Assembly: GCA_016839805.1 (NCBI GenBank)
Contig: JAEOTO010000011.1
Span: forward strand, 1 to 64,000
DNA from: Candidatus Hermodarchaeota archaeon
Lineage (GTDB): Archaea; Asgardarchaeota; Hermodarchaeia; Hermodarchaeales; Hermodarchaeaceae
Direction of reading: 5' to 3'
DNA: 64,000 bases
The notes under the pieces are model-generated. The model was not told where the DNA came from and made no database searches. It saw nothing but the letters and a program-made list of their open reading frames with translations. A program made the translations under genes and the position numbers. Below, one piece after another: positions 18,517 to 27,103 of this stretch. Numbering within the stretch: the stretch's first letter is position 1; each line of letters starts with the position of its first letter.

Positions 18517-18580
18517 AATATTTAAACTAAAATATGCAAAAAGCCCGCTTTTTTCCTTCGTTAAAAGGTGATTACAGGAG

Positions 18581-19117
18581 TTAGAAGCCAATCTTCTTAC
18601 GCAGTTCATCAGGTGCCTTATCCAGGTGGATTTTACACGGAGTCGGTATCTTCATGGATGCTCGACGAAGTGCACTCTTTGCAGTATCAAGATCTTGGTA
18701 ATTCACTTCTAATGTTAATACTGGTTGACCTGGTCTAACACGAGCTGCCAGAGCGAAGGGCTTGCCAAAGGATCGGCGCATGCCCTCCTGAATACGGTCT
18801 GCACCAGCGAAAGCCATCATCTTCTTTTCACGAAGAATTTGGTGAGGATAGGTTCGAAGCCATAGAAAATAGTTCTCTGGTCCCAGCTCTTTGTTGAGGA
18901 AGCGGTTGGCTGATACCCGCATGGCTTCTAAGGCGCTGTGACGAATCTGTACTGCCTCCTTGGCTAACAGACTCAGTGTTAATTCGAAGTTTCGGTTACG
19001 TCTTTTACCCATTCTCCATAAAACGACCTTGTTGCCTGGTATCCGCTTGATATATTCTTTACGAGTGTAGGGTGGTCGTTTGATTTGTCGATAGCATTTT
19101 CCGGGTCTAGCAGGCAT
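18581..19117 (-). CDS. rpl10e: Ribosomal protein uL16 (L10e)
   Basis: The 178-residue protein beginning MPARPGKCYRQIKRPPYTRKEYIKR is the archaeal/eukaryotic form of uL16, with GNKVVLWRMGKR, HSALEAMRVSANRFLNKELG, and the loop region MMAFAGADRIQEGMRRSFGKP near the peptidyl transferase centre. Start ATG 19117 is preceded by GGGAGG. It is convergent with enolase and divergent from the second tnpB. Confidence 0.95.
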   Translation of the reverse strand: MPARPGKCYRQIKRPPYTRKEYIKRIPGNKVVLWRMGKRRNRNFELTLSLLAKEAVQIRHSALEAMRVSANRFLNKELGPENYFLWLRTYPHQILREKKMMAFAGADRIQEGMRRSFGKPFALAARVRPGQPVLTLEVNYQDLDTAKSALRRASMKIPTPCKIHLDKAPDELRKKIGF

Positions 19118-19333
19118 TGGTTGTTCGCCTCCCACATAGGGGTAGGAGTAAGTGCAAATCCTGGCGTCTTATTAATCTTACCGATACCTGGGTAGAATTT
19201 CCTCGACTTCAGTCGTTGGAATGAATCGCTACCCGCCTGTTGGATGACACCACTTATCTCCACCTCCCCACCGCTTAAATCCCTCAATGACTTGAACCAC
19301 TTTAGTGTCATTTCCCAACTTAAGAGCAGGTGT

Positions 19334-20515
19334 ATGGCTGTGCGACGAACCAACACAGTGGTCTTAGCGCCATCGGCGAAACAACACCAATACCTCCTGC
19401 AACTGGCGGAGAACTGCGCTCGACTGTGGAACGAGCTAAACTATCGGCGCCGCCAAACTTTCTTCAAAGGCAGGATCAACTGGGAGTGGCGCGACCTATA
19501 CGAGACCTACAAACGCACTATGGGGTCAGCGACCGCCCAACAGATTGAACGGAAAAATAGTGAGACCTGGCGGGCTTTCTTTGCCCTACTCCGATTGAAG
19601 CGGAAAAAACAGCTTCCACCCCACATCAATCGCGTTCGCCCACCAGGCTACTGGAAGGATCGACGAAGGAACATGCGGAAGTTGATTATCCTCCTCAGGT
19701 GCGACTCGTATAAGTTTAAAGATCACGTGTTGCGGATGCCGAAGAGATTCAGTATAAAATAGAAAGGCAGGCCTAAATGGAGTATCTGGATAAAACAGGG
19801 TAGGCTCACCATAAAATACGATGCGGTTACCTGCAAGTGGTATGCCCATCAACCTGTGGAGGTGCCTCCTCCTCATCAACCGCTCTCGAATCGGAGAGCC
19901 TATATTGATCTGGGCGTTATTAGCTTGTTGACGATCGCGGTGGATGGTGCACGCCAGACCTTATCCTATAGTGGGCGTCCCGCATTGGCCGACTGGTGGT
20001 ATCTCTCCCACCAGATAGACCGGTTAAAGGCGCTAGCGAAGACCATGAATAACCGGGAATCGACGAGAGGGGTGCGCCGTCTATACAGACAGCGACGACT
20101 TCGGGTCCACCAGTTTGTAAATACTACTGTTCGCAGGGCGATTGAAGCTCTGTGGGTGAGTGGTGTGTCTACGCTGGTTGTGGGAGACCTCACCGGGATT
20201 CTGGCAAATACAAGTTGGGGACGGAAAGCTAATGCAATGACGCATAACTTCTGGGGTCATCGGCATCTCATTCAACGCGTCAAGGAGGTTGGGGAGGAAT
20301 ACGGCATCGCAGTTGAACTGGTGAATGAACGGGGTACATCGAGTACGTGTCCACGGTGTGAAGGAGATCAAATAACTCGTCGAGGTCGTCTGTTCAAATG
20401 CCGTGGCTGTGGGTTAGAGGCGCACCGGGACACTGTGGGAGCTGTAAACATAAGCGTCGTCTTCGGAGGGCGCATTAACGGGGTGGTGGTGCACCCTGTG
20501 GAGGTTTGTATATGA
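19334..20515 (+). pseudogene. tnpB: IS605/IS1341-type TnpB with one in-frame TAG
   Basis: One reading frame runs from ATG 19334 to 20515, interrupted only by a TAG at 19760-19762; on both sides the translation fits TnpB (N-terminal RTNTVVLAPSAKQHQYL; then YIDLGVISLLTIAVD with RuvC-I Asp; VVGDLTGILAN; zinc ribbon CPRCEGD...CRGC; RuvC-III Asp in HRDTVGAVNI). The usual RuvC-II Glu is Gly in VVGDL, but a Glu occurs in NERGTSSTC. The gene is a lineage apart from the first tnpB and has a higher share of G and C in codons than its neighbours. No tnpA is adjacent. A fresh nonsense mutation is the simple reading. Confidence 0.8.
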
Positions 20516-20668
20516 CGTCCACGAATCTCCCGATTTTAATCGCGGAGAGTGTCAAGCGCTAACAGTTCAATTGAACCCATAGATAACCGAAATTATATCT
20601 ACAATAAATAATGAAGAAGACTGCTCCTGCATTTAGACAGAAATGGTTGAATCTGATTTAAGTGAGAA

Positions 20669-20977
20669 TTATCTAGTTTGACCTTTCGTCCGTGACATTT
20701 GAATTCCTATCCATGCAATATTGATGATGGCAAATGCGATGAGCATAGCACCAATATGACTAAGGATTTGAAGGATATTCCACCAAGAAACGAGCCAAAT
20801 CAAAGTACCCAAAAAGAAGGTGAGAATTGCGAGTATAGGAAACACCCGCCAATGTCGCCAATAAAATCTGACTGGAAAAAAGTTGCTGTGTTTCCAGTCC
20901 CAGAGCATGGTCACAAGTGCAGACAAAGGGAGCAGAAAAACAAACCAAATCGGATTGGCAAATAAGGTATACATCAC
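20669..20977 (-). CDS. Small three-TM membrane protein, unknown
   Basis: This 102-residue protein has three hydrophobic segments (about 9-26, 45-65, 69-92) separated by a basic aromatic loop WDWKHSNFFPVRFYWRHW. The C-terminus is basic (SRTKGQTR), suggesting it faces the cytoplasm. I recognise no family. It stands alone between the second tnpB and the DRG GTPase gene. The run of plausible membrane segments, which an antisense shadow would not give here, supports it as real. Confidence 0.55.
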   Translation of the reverse strand: MMYTLFANPIWFVFLLPLSALVTMLWDWKHSNFFPVRFYWRHWRVFPILAILTFFLGTLIWLVSWWNILQILSHIGAMLIAFAIINIAWIGIQMSRTKGQTR

Positions 20978-21103
20978 ATTCTTCCCTCTTGAACCTGCAA
21001 TTCTTTGAATTGTATTTAGTGATTATCATTCCTGCTAAATGGGTGAATCTGATTTTTATGCAGAGAATCCATTAGACTTAGTGTAGGTTTAATTTCTGTT
21101 TCC

Positions 21104-22270
21104 CTAGGATGTAAAGATTTGGATGACATCTTGGTCCTCTAAGAGAAAAGTCAATCCCACCTTCTTTCGGATTTGCCCCGTGTGCATCCGATACACAATT
21201 GCATAGCGGAAGTTGGTGAGAAAGTCACTGTGAAGTCGTTTGGCCAAGTCTTCTACGGTTGCTCCCAGTGGTAAAATCAGCGGTTTGTCACCGATTTCAC
21301 CAGAGCTTTTCCGAGTGAAAATCCGAATTACCCCAAGTCCTTCAAAGATCGCCGCTGCAATAATATTAATGCCCCGATTTTTCTCAACTGAAACCGGATA
21401 AATTGGAAATCTCTCTCCGTATTCTTTTTGGAGTGCTTCATAATTGCGTGAGCTCTGAGAAGTATCTCCTTTTGTCGCAATAATAATCGAAGGTGCGTAA
21501 GTAGTTCGGCTATCGAGCACTTCCACAAGGTCTTCTAAAGTAGCTGGGCCACGGAATTGGAGTGAACAATTGTGAATTCGCCTTCGATGAAACAGACGGC
21601 GGATAAGTTCGGGGTCTTCTTGAAAGTTGGTGACACCAATGATGTGGATTCCTCCGCTCCCCGTTTTCGCAAACCGAATAGGTGGAGGGTCTTTGTTTAA
21701 TTTTATACGCGCATCTTCTAGGGTCTTAATCAGAAATTCCATTTGTGGTGTTGGGGGTTTTGAAAGGTCGATAACTAACAAAATGAGATCCGCATTTCGG
21801 ATGCCACCTAGAATCTGGCGACCAATGCTACTATCTAATGCCCCCTCAAATAGCGCTGGCATTTCTATAACCTGAATGTCAGTTCCTCCATATTTGAGAA
21901 CGCCGGGTTCAGGAAGCTGAGTGGTAAACTCATAGTTTCCCACTTTAGCCTTGGCGCCTGTTAAACAGTTTAAAAGTGCACTTTTTCCCGCACTCGTTAC
22001 TCCTACAAGAGTGACCTGACCGGCTCCCTCTTTAGCCAGCGAATAGCTAGGTCCTCCTGTTGCCATTTTACGTCGAGCACGGCGATCTTCCCGATCCTGA
22101 CGGAGAACCGTAAGTCGATGGCGATATTGTGCTACCATCTTTTCTGAGGATTTATGCTTAGGAATAAGGGAAATGAATTTCTCTAATTTTTCGATTCGCT
22201 CATCAAGGGTAGTTGCCTCTTCGTAGGCATGTTTTGCTGCTTGTGCTTCCGCAGTCAAGTTGACAGGCAT
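21104..22270 (-). CDS. DRG-type GTPase with TGS domain
   Basis: This 388-residue protein has the Obg/DRG G-domain: G1 in VTLVGVTSAGKSALLNCLTG, G3 region VIEMPALFEGA where the usual DxPG is replaced by MPAL, and G4 IIATKGD, with a C-terminal TGS domain (ILPLGATVEDLAKRLHSDFLTNFRYAIVYR...EDQDVIQIF). An N-terminal helical region precedes the G-domain, as in DRG proteins. DRG GTPases bind ribosomes. The odd G3 is worth noting, since that loop normally coordinates switch II. Start ATG 22270 is preferred to 22279. Confidence 0.88.
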   Translation of the reverse strand: MPVNLTAEAQAAKHAYEEATTLDERIEKLEKFISLIPKHKSSEKMVAQYRHRLTVLRQDREDRRARRKMATGGPSYSLAKEGAGQVTLVGVTSAGKSALLNCLTGAKAKVGNYEFTTQLPEPGVLKYGGTDIQVIEMPALFEGALDSSIGRQILGGIRNADLILLVIDLSKPPTPQMEFLIKTLEDARIKLNKDPPPIRFAKTGSGGIHIIGVTNFQEDPELIRRLFHRRRIHNCSLQFRGPATLEDLVEVLDSRTTYAPSIIIATKGDTSQSSRNYEALQKEYGERFPIYPVSVEKNRGINIIAAAIFEGLGVIRIFTRKSSGEIGDKPLILPLGATVEDLAKRLHSDFLTNFRYAIVYRMHTGQIRKKVGLTFLLEDQDVIQIFTS

Positions 22271-22305
22271 CAAAACCACCCACTATCATTCAGCTGAGCA
22301 TGATT

Positions 22306-22935
22306 CTAAAGTTTTTTCAATTTCGAAGTGTTAATGGGATTTTGTGCTTCGAATAGAAGTAAACGTTCGAAGAAAAATGCCTTCTCAGCCTTTATCTGGA
22401 CTGTGTGATAACGCTGCTCGAGGTGAGCTCGGGTTTTTTTAGGGTCGGATAGAGTCGACTGAATGAGTAATAATCGACCAGTTGGAAGAAGATACTTTGA
22501 GCACTGAGAAAGAAAATTCTCTGTGACTTCGCGCCCCTCTGTCCCGCCTGACCATGTAGGATCAAAGGCGGGGTCTTTAGTCGTTCCTGGTAGATAGGGT
22601 GGATTAAAAGCGATAAGTGAAAATTGTTCATCCGGTTTAATTGGGTCGAAAAAGCTTCCTTGACGAATTTCTATTTGATTTTGGAGATTGTGAAATGCCA
22701 CATTTGATTTTGCGTTTTGGATTGCTAAGGGAGATTGATCAGTTGCAATTACTTTAGCACCTGTCCTTGCTGCTACGATTGCTACGAGTCCACATCCCGT
22801 TCCCAACTCCAGTACGGTATCATCAGGTGTGGTCTCAAGATTGGCACAGAGCATGAACGTATCCTCTGCGGGTTCATAGACACCATCGTTGACCATAACC
22901 CATATGTCTTCAAAGAAGGCAGCAGCAGGGCTCAT
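22306..22935 (-). CDS. HemK/Mtq2-like release factor or protein methyltransferase
   Basis: This 209-residue class I methyltransferase has EPAEDTFMLCANLE near the start, the SAM motif VLELGTGCGLVAIVAARTGA, and the catalytic NPPYLPGT motif. That layout is the archaeal/eukaryotic Mtq2 (HemK2) type, which methylates the Gln of the GGQ motif in class I release factors. It overlaps ksgA upstream by four bases, so the two methylase genes are translationally coupled. Confidence 0.85.
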   Translation of the reverse strand: MSPAAAFFEDIWVMVNDGVYEPAEDTFMLCANLETTPDDTVLELGTGCGLVAIVAARTGAKVIATDQSPLAIQNAKSNVAFHNLQNQIEIRQGSFFDPIKPDEQFSLIAFNPPYLPGTTKDPAFDPTWSGGTEGREVTENFLSQCSKYLLPTGRLLLIQSTLSDPKKTRAHLEQRYHTVQIKAEKAFFFERLLLFEAQNPINTSKLKKL

Positions 22936-23756
22936 TGGTTAATTTCCTCAGAGATGATATTCGCAATTTCAGCTATCTGTTCTGGAGATAATTCTTCAAC
23001 ACGTTGGTCTAACCATGGAATTTTTTCCTGAAATTGCTGGAACTGACGATGGCCAAAAACTGATTTTAAAGGTGTTCGAATTTTTTTCCGTCGCTGATTA
23101 AAAAGTGCCGTTGTTAATTGCGCAAACAGGTTTGTATCCAACACTAAGAAAGGAGGTTTACTCTGTCGATGGATTCGTACTAGGGCAGAATCAACAGCGG
23201 GAGGAGGGTAGAAGGATTCAGGCGCTACATATTCCAATAGGTCAATTTTTGCATGATAGGTGGCCATTACCGTAAGTCGCCCATATTCCTTGGTATTGGG
23301 TTCAGCGGTAAGTCGTTCTGCAAACTCTTTTTGGAGCATTATAACTGCCATGGGAATGTTGGATTTGAAGAATTTGAACAGCACAGGTGAAGAAATATTA
23401 TAGGGGAGGTTAGCTACGAGTTTGTCCGTTTTTGGCCAATCAATTTTAACAGCATCTCCGTGGATTAAGGTAATTCGATTATCAGATCTAAGTTCAGAAG
23501 CTAAGATTTTGTAGAATTCCGAATCCCTTTCGATAGTGTGGACGTGTTGAACCTTGTCAGCCAAAAGTTGTGTTAAAACTCCGTTTCCTGTTCCGATTTC
23601 GAGAATGTTTTCATTACTGGAGAGATTGGTGTATTCGATAATTTGTGTAAGGATTGTTGCATCAATAAGGAAATGCTGTCCTAGCCGCTTAGTCACACGA
23701 ATATTGTGTGTTCTAAGCCATTGTTTGGTCCGGGCAAGCAGGGTTCCCGGTGTCAT
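22932..23756 (-). CDS. ksgA: 16S rRNA dimethyladenosine transferase KsgA/Dim1
   Basis: This 274-residue enzyme has RVTKRLGQHFLIDATI at the N-terminus, the SAM motif ILEIGTGNGVLTQLLA, and the catalytic NLPYNISSPVLFKF, all typical of KsgA/Dim1. It dimethylates two adjacent adenines near the 3' end of 16S rRNA. A C-terminal helical domain is present. It is followed by the Mtq2-like gene and preceded by DUF655, an arrangement frequent in archaea. Confidence 0.95.
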   Translation of the reverse strand: MTPGTLLARTKQWLRTHNIRVTKRLGQHFLIDATILTQIIEYTNLSSNENILEIGTGNGVLTQLLADKVQHVHTIERDSEFYKILASELRSDNRITLIHGDAVKIDWPKTDKLVANLPYNISSPVLFKFFKSNIPMAVIMLQKEFAERLTAEPNTKEYGRLTVMATYHAKIDLLEYVAPESFYPPPAVDSALVRIHRQSKPPFLVLDTNLFAQLTTALFNQRRKKIRTPLKSVFGHRQFQQFQEKIPWLDQRVEELSPEQIAEIANIISEEINQ

Positions 23757-23785
23757 TTCAATCCTCCTCCCAATGGGGGATGCGG

Positions 23786-24385
23786 TTAACTTCGACCTTG
23801 TTCCTTTTCAGTTACCGGTTTGCGTGTAAAGAGGTTGTACTTGTCTTCGCCCCCTAATTCGTTAAGAATCCGTTTCACGATGATTTCTTTAGGAGCACGA
23901 ATAGAGGTTCTTTCGGCAATGTCTTGAAAGCTTGTAAAAGGGGCTTTACGGCGTTCCTCGAGGAGATCCCACATAAGTTTCTTTCCAATTCCTGGGAGTA
24001 ATTCTAAACTATGCATCCGGGTCGTCAAGGGTCGGGCATTATTGAAAAAGTCAACAAAACGCCGTTCGGATCGCTCAACAAGGGTTTCAATGACGAAAGG
24101 TAATTCGCTTCGAGCTGTGGAAGTCAACACATCAAAGGTGATTCGCCGCTTCACGTGGTCGATTTTATCGCGACGGTCACGGCCAATGAAAATAGATTCT
24201 TGCTGTTCGAAACGAGCACCCTTTCGTGGAACCAATTCTAGCAGAGTAAAATAGGTATCTCCAACGGCTTGGACGAGAGGTTCTTTTTTGTAGATTGGTC
24301 GTGTGTCCTCTGGGTACCCACGTGGCAAGTAGTCTAGGACGTATGAATACTCCTCAAACTTTTTCGTGGGCGGACGTTGCGTCAT
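23786..24385 (-). CDS. DUF655 family protein (HhH-containing)
   Basis: This 199-residue protein has an N-terminal beta domain (VLDYLPRGYPEDTRPIYKKEPLVQAVGDTYFTLLELVP), and a C-terminal helix-hairpin-helix region around LELLPGIGKKLMWDLLEERRKAPF. That is the archaeal DUF655 architecture; the family is next to rpoF and ksgA in many archaeal genomes and is probably nucleic-acid binding. Function is not established. It lies 73 bases after rpoF and 30 before ksgA. Confidence 0.88.
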   Translation of the reverse strand: MTQRPPTKKFEEYSYVLDYLPRGYPEDTRPIYKKEPLVQAVGDTYFTLLELVPRKGARFEQQESIFIGRDRRDKIDHVKRRITFDVLTSTARSELPFVIETLVERSERRFVDFFNNARPLTTRMHSLELLPGIGKKLMWDLLEERRKAPFTSFQDIAERTSIRAPKEIIVKRILNELGGEDKYNLFTRKPVTEKEQGRS

Positions 24386-24457
24386 TGTTTAACCTCATTA
24401 AAGTAGCTAACAGAGTGTGCCGCAGGTTTATCTCTTTTCCCGTTACCAGCGTATGGT

Positions 24458-24817
24458 CTATTTATTTTTCTTTGCTTTCGCCTTTGCTCTCGCCTCGTCA
24501 AGAAGGGCTAATATGTCAGAAACTTCATCTGCTGTATAGGTTCGGGGAGCTCTAGCAAGAAAAGCCGCTAGCTCATCATTCGTTGAGGGAACAATATTAA
24601 CAAGTTGGATTGCTAACGGTTCATCCATTTCATATTTCTTGATAAGTTTGGACACTAGAGACTTGGTCGTACGGGCTGGAAGATAGGAAAACTTGATAGT
24701 ATGCTCTAATGTTACTCGTTGAATGTAACTTAGTTCAGCTTTCTTTCCCCGTTTAGTTAGGGTATTCTTTACCTCTGCTAATGTAAGGGGTTTAGACTCA
24801 ATGATTTTCTTTACCAT
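24458..24817 (-). CDS. rpoF: RNA polymerase subunit F (Rpb4-like)
   Basis: The protein beginning MVKKIIESKPLTLAEVKNTLTKRG has the RpoF pattern: an N-terminal tip, a helical HRDC-like bundle with TLEHTIKFSYLPARTTKSLVSKLIKKY, and a C-terminal lysine-rich tail. RpoF pairs with RpoE to form the stalk of archaeal RNA polymerase. ATG 24817 is chosen because the extra 13 residues to 24856 overlap eL21 and are not family-like. It follows eL21, the usual archaeal gene order. Confidence 0.9.
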   Translation of the reverse strand: MVKKIIESKPLTLAEVKNTLTKRGKKAELSYIQRVTLEHTIKFSYLPARTTKSLVSKLIKKYEMDEPLAIQLVNIVPSTNDELAAFLARAPRTYTADEVSDILALLDEARAKAKAKKNK

Positions 24818-24845
24818 AAGAACTCCCTCTAGCTGATTATTAGGG

Positions 24846-25142
24846 TTAACCACCACTTGGTCGAAGATGTTCCGGGCGTATAATTAAAAGTTTAGTTTTT
24901 TTGCCCAATGTAGTTTCGACTTCATATGCTCTGCCACGCCGTCCACGAATAATTCCCACGCGGCCTTGGTAACGTCGGTGGGGTTGACCACCATGGATTG
25001 CTGGATCGATTAGTATATCGACCCTATCGCCTTCCTCATAAGTGTGTAGTAGCTTCCCCAAACTAGGCATGCCACGTTGGCGGATTTTCTTTGTCATCAT
25101 TTTTCGACTACCAACACGGTATCCGTGGGAGCGTTTCACCAT
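24846..25142 (-). CDS. rpl21e: Ribosomal protein eL21
   Basis: This 98-residue basic protein starts MVKRSHGYRVGSRKMMTKKIRQRG and contains YEEGDRVDILIDPAIHGGQPHRRYQGRVGIIRGRRGRAYEV, the complete eL21 pattern. It is a large-subunit ribosomal protein. It overlaps the end of pus10 by seven bases and precedes rpoF, so the translation, RNA-modification and transcription genes form one leftward operon. Confidence 0.95.
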   Translation of the reverse strand: MVKRSHGYRVGSRKMMTKKIRQRGMPSLGKLLHTYEEGDRVDILIDPAIHGGQPHRRYQGRVGIIRGRRGRAYEVETTLGKKTKLLIIRPEHLRPSGG

Positions 25143-26476
25143 GGTAGTGTATCCTCCGCGATTTCTACATCAATGACGTCTAACTGCTGACAGACAGCAG
25201 GAGTTCCCAAGAGTTCTGCAAGGCTTGGTTTAGTGCGGCCCTCATCACCCGATATAAATTCTTTGACATATAAACCGCCTTGGCAGCTAATTGTCAACTC
25301 GAAGTTTTGAGCGTTAAGGGGCACAATTCCGATTGTGTGGACGCGTTTTTTGCGTACTCGATCAGCTCGACGGTGAAGGACTCGTTGGGGAGTGCGTTGC
25401 TCTATCATTAGGGGCATCGTTAGGTTCTCAAGGGCTAGCAGTGTCTCCTGGGGGATGGGCGTCTCCACATGGACAATCGCCTTATAAACCTTTTTGGAAG
25501 AAGTGGCGCTTCCTTTCAGTCGTTTGACTACCTCTTTGTTCGCGAACCGGATATTGCCCACAACGATTTTTCCCTTTGTAGATTCGTTAATTTGCATAAT
25601 TAGATCGTCGAGATTCACGGAGCGTATTCGGGGGCGGAGAACTTCGATTACAAAAGGGCGACCATTGCCTAACATTAATGCATCAATGTCCTCGCGTCCT
25701 GCACCATGAAACTTAACGTCACTGCCTTGGGTTAATTCAATGACAGACGGCGCTATGAGTTCTTCTACCGATTCAGGATACATCTTTCCCGTGTCTTTAC
25801 AACGTTGGCATCCTCGCCCACCACATTCTCGACAAGGCCATCGTGTTTGGGGTATTCCGCGAATGAGTTTCTTGTATCGACCATAAATGAAGAGGGAATG
25901 TACATCGAGTTCGACATGAAAATCGGGAATCTGAATTAATGCAACGATATCAGGATTTTCGAAATTAGTTGTAAGTCCTAGATTGGTAGTGACTAGCTTT
26001 CCAATTTCACGGTTTAATTCAGCTTTGATTGGTTCACCTGTGGTAATTTGGAATTCGCTGCGGAGTTGTTCTTCGGCTTCAATGATGGTTGGAGATATTT
26101 TTGTGCCAATTAGAATAGAGTGCGCTTCCCATTGTTCTAGGCTTTTTATCACTGCTCTAGCTGCCTTATGAAAGCGATTCGTTACACCTTGGCATATCTC
26201 ACAGTCTTGGCTATGGGGAGTATCAGTTATACCTTCCTTTTCGAGGAAAGCTCTTGCGGGTTCAAACTGTCCTTTTTCGGCTAAACGACGAATGAGGGTG
26301 GTACCACGCTTGATTTTTTGATGATACACTTCTGTCGCGGTCATTAACAGAAGGGTTTTCAAAGCTACTCCGCGGTCCTTGTTAGTTAGACCATATCCTT
26401 GCATGGCAAATTGTCTACCCAGACACCAATCACAAATGGTATAACGTCGAAGAATTCGCTGCGCGCTAGCATTCAT
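25136..26476 (-). CDS. pus10: tRNA pseudouridine(54/55) synthase Pus10
   Basis: This protein of about 446 residues has an N-terminal zinc/THUMP-like domain (CDWCLGRQF... CEICQG; later CRECGGRGCQRCKDTG) and a C-terminal pseudouridine synthase domain with the catalytic Asp in GAGREDIDALMLGNGRPFVIEV. Pus10 makes pseudouridine at positions 54 and 55 of archaeal tRNA. The next gene downstream encodes TrmY-like SPOUT methylase acting on pseudouridine 54, though it is transcribed upstream in the same leftward run, so context and chemistry agree. Start ATG 26476 is preferred over the TTG-type 26491. Confidence 0.93.
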   Translation of the reverse strand: MNASAQRILRRYTICDWCLGRQFAMQGYGLTNKDRGVALKTLLLMTATEVYHQKIKRGTTLIRRLAEKGQFEPARAFLEKEGITDTPHSQDCEICQGVTNRFHKAARAVIKSLEQWEAHSILIGTKISPTIIEAEEQLRSEFQITTGEPIKAELNREIGKLVTTNLGLTTNFENPDIVALIQIPDFHVELDVHSLFIYGRYKKLIRGIPQTRWPCRECGGRGCQRCKDTGKMYPESVEELIAPSVIELTQGSDVKFHGAGREDIDALMLGNGRPFVIEVLRPRIRSVNLDDLIMQINESTKGKIVVGNIRFANKEVVKRLKGSATSSKKVYKAIVHVETPIPQETLLALENLTMPLMIEQRTPQRVLHRRADRVRKKRVHTIGIVPLNAQNFELTISCQGGLYVKEFISGDEGRTKPSLAELLGTPAVCQQLDVIDVEIAEDTLPW

Positions 26477-26518
26477 TTTACCTAATGTCATTAAGGCAAC
26501 GACGACTTAGCGACTTTT

Positions 26519-27103
26519 TCAGTCTTTCTGCATCACGAAATCTAGGGCATCTAAGGCTTGAACAACCTCAAGGATGGCTAAGTCGCGGTGAATGTTTTCT
26601 CGATAAAACTCAGGCCTATGTTTCAGAAACGCTTCTGTTGACCACTCTGTAAATAGTGGACAATACATTACCATTTGGCTCGATTTAGACAAAGCATCTC
26701 GCCAGGTGGAATTCTTCCCTGGAATCAAGAGAGTGGCGTTATCTGGAACAATCTTAGAGAACAGTTCATGCATTGAACTATTTGAAAGAGTCACACCATG
26801 GGGGACTTTGTTCTTGGGTTCTTGATGTGCTTTCTGAGCCCTCAAAATAATATGCAAAATTGTTCGTTCATCAGTCCCGAGATAACGAATTGTCCTTGGG
26901 TCTAATGTCATTGCTAATGGTCCTAGGAGATCAAAGCTAAGCGTTATACGAACCCAATCTCTGAGTGCATGAGAAACGGTAAATCCAGCTCGGATACAAT
27001 GGGCAATTCTCACATAGGGTTCAGTTACAATACCGATATCAAGTTCAGTCTTAGTTACTTCATGAACTGCTGGGGAATCGAGAAAGACATGCAAATGAGG
27101 CAA
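26519..27103 (-). CDS. trmY: tRNA (pseudouridine54-N1)-methyltransferase, TrmY-like
   Basis: This 194-residue SPOUT-type protein matches the TrmY/DUF358 outline: a central RIAHCIRAGFTVSHALRDWVRITLSF segment, then IRYLGTDERTILHIILRAQKAH, and a C-terminal knot region. Family members methylate N1 of pseudouridine 54. The first 15 or so residues are divergent. It abuts srp54 upstream with no gap and is followed by pus10, whose product makes the substrate base, which strongly supports the call. The SAM-binding knot is less clear by eye than the middle region. Confidence 0.75.
   Translation of the reverse strand: MPHLHVFLDSPAVHEVTKTELDIGIVTEPYVRIAHCIRAGFTVSHALRDWVRITLSFDLLGPLAMTLDPRTIRYLGTDERTILHIILRAQKAHQEPKNKVPHGVTLSNSSMHELFSKIVPDNATLLIPGKNSTWRDALSKSSQMVMYCPLFTEWSTEAFLKHRPEFYRENIHRDLAILEVVQALDALDFVMQKD

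Noticed and set aside
19760-19762. TAG read as pyrrolysine in the second tnpB
   Set aside because: No PylT, PylS or methylamine methyltransferase genes are visible and many other genes have not been tested; a nonsense mutation is simpler.
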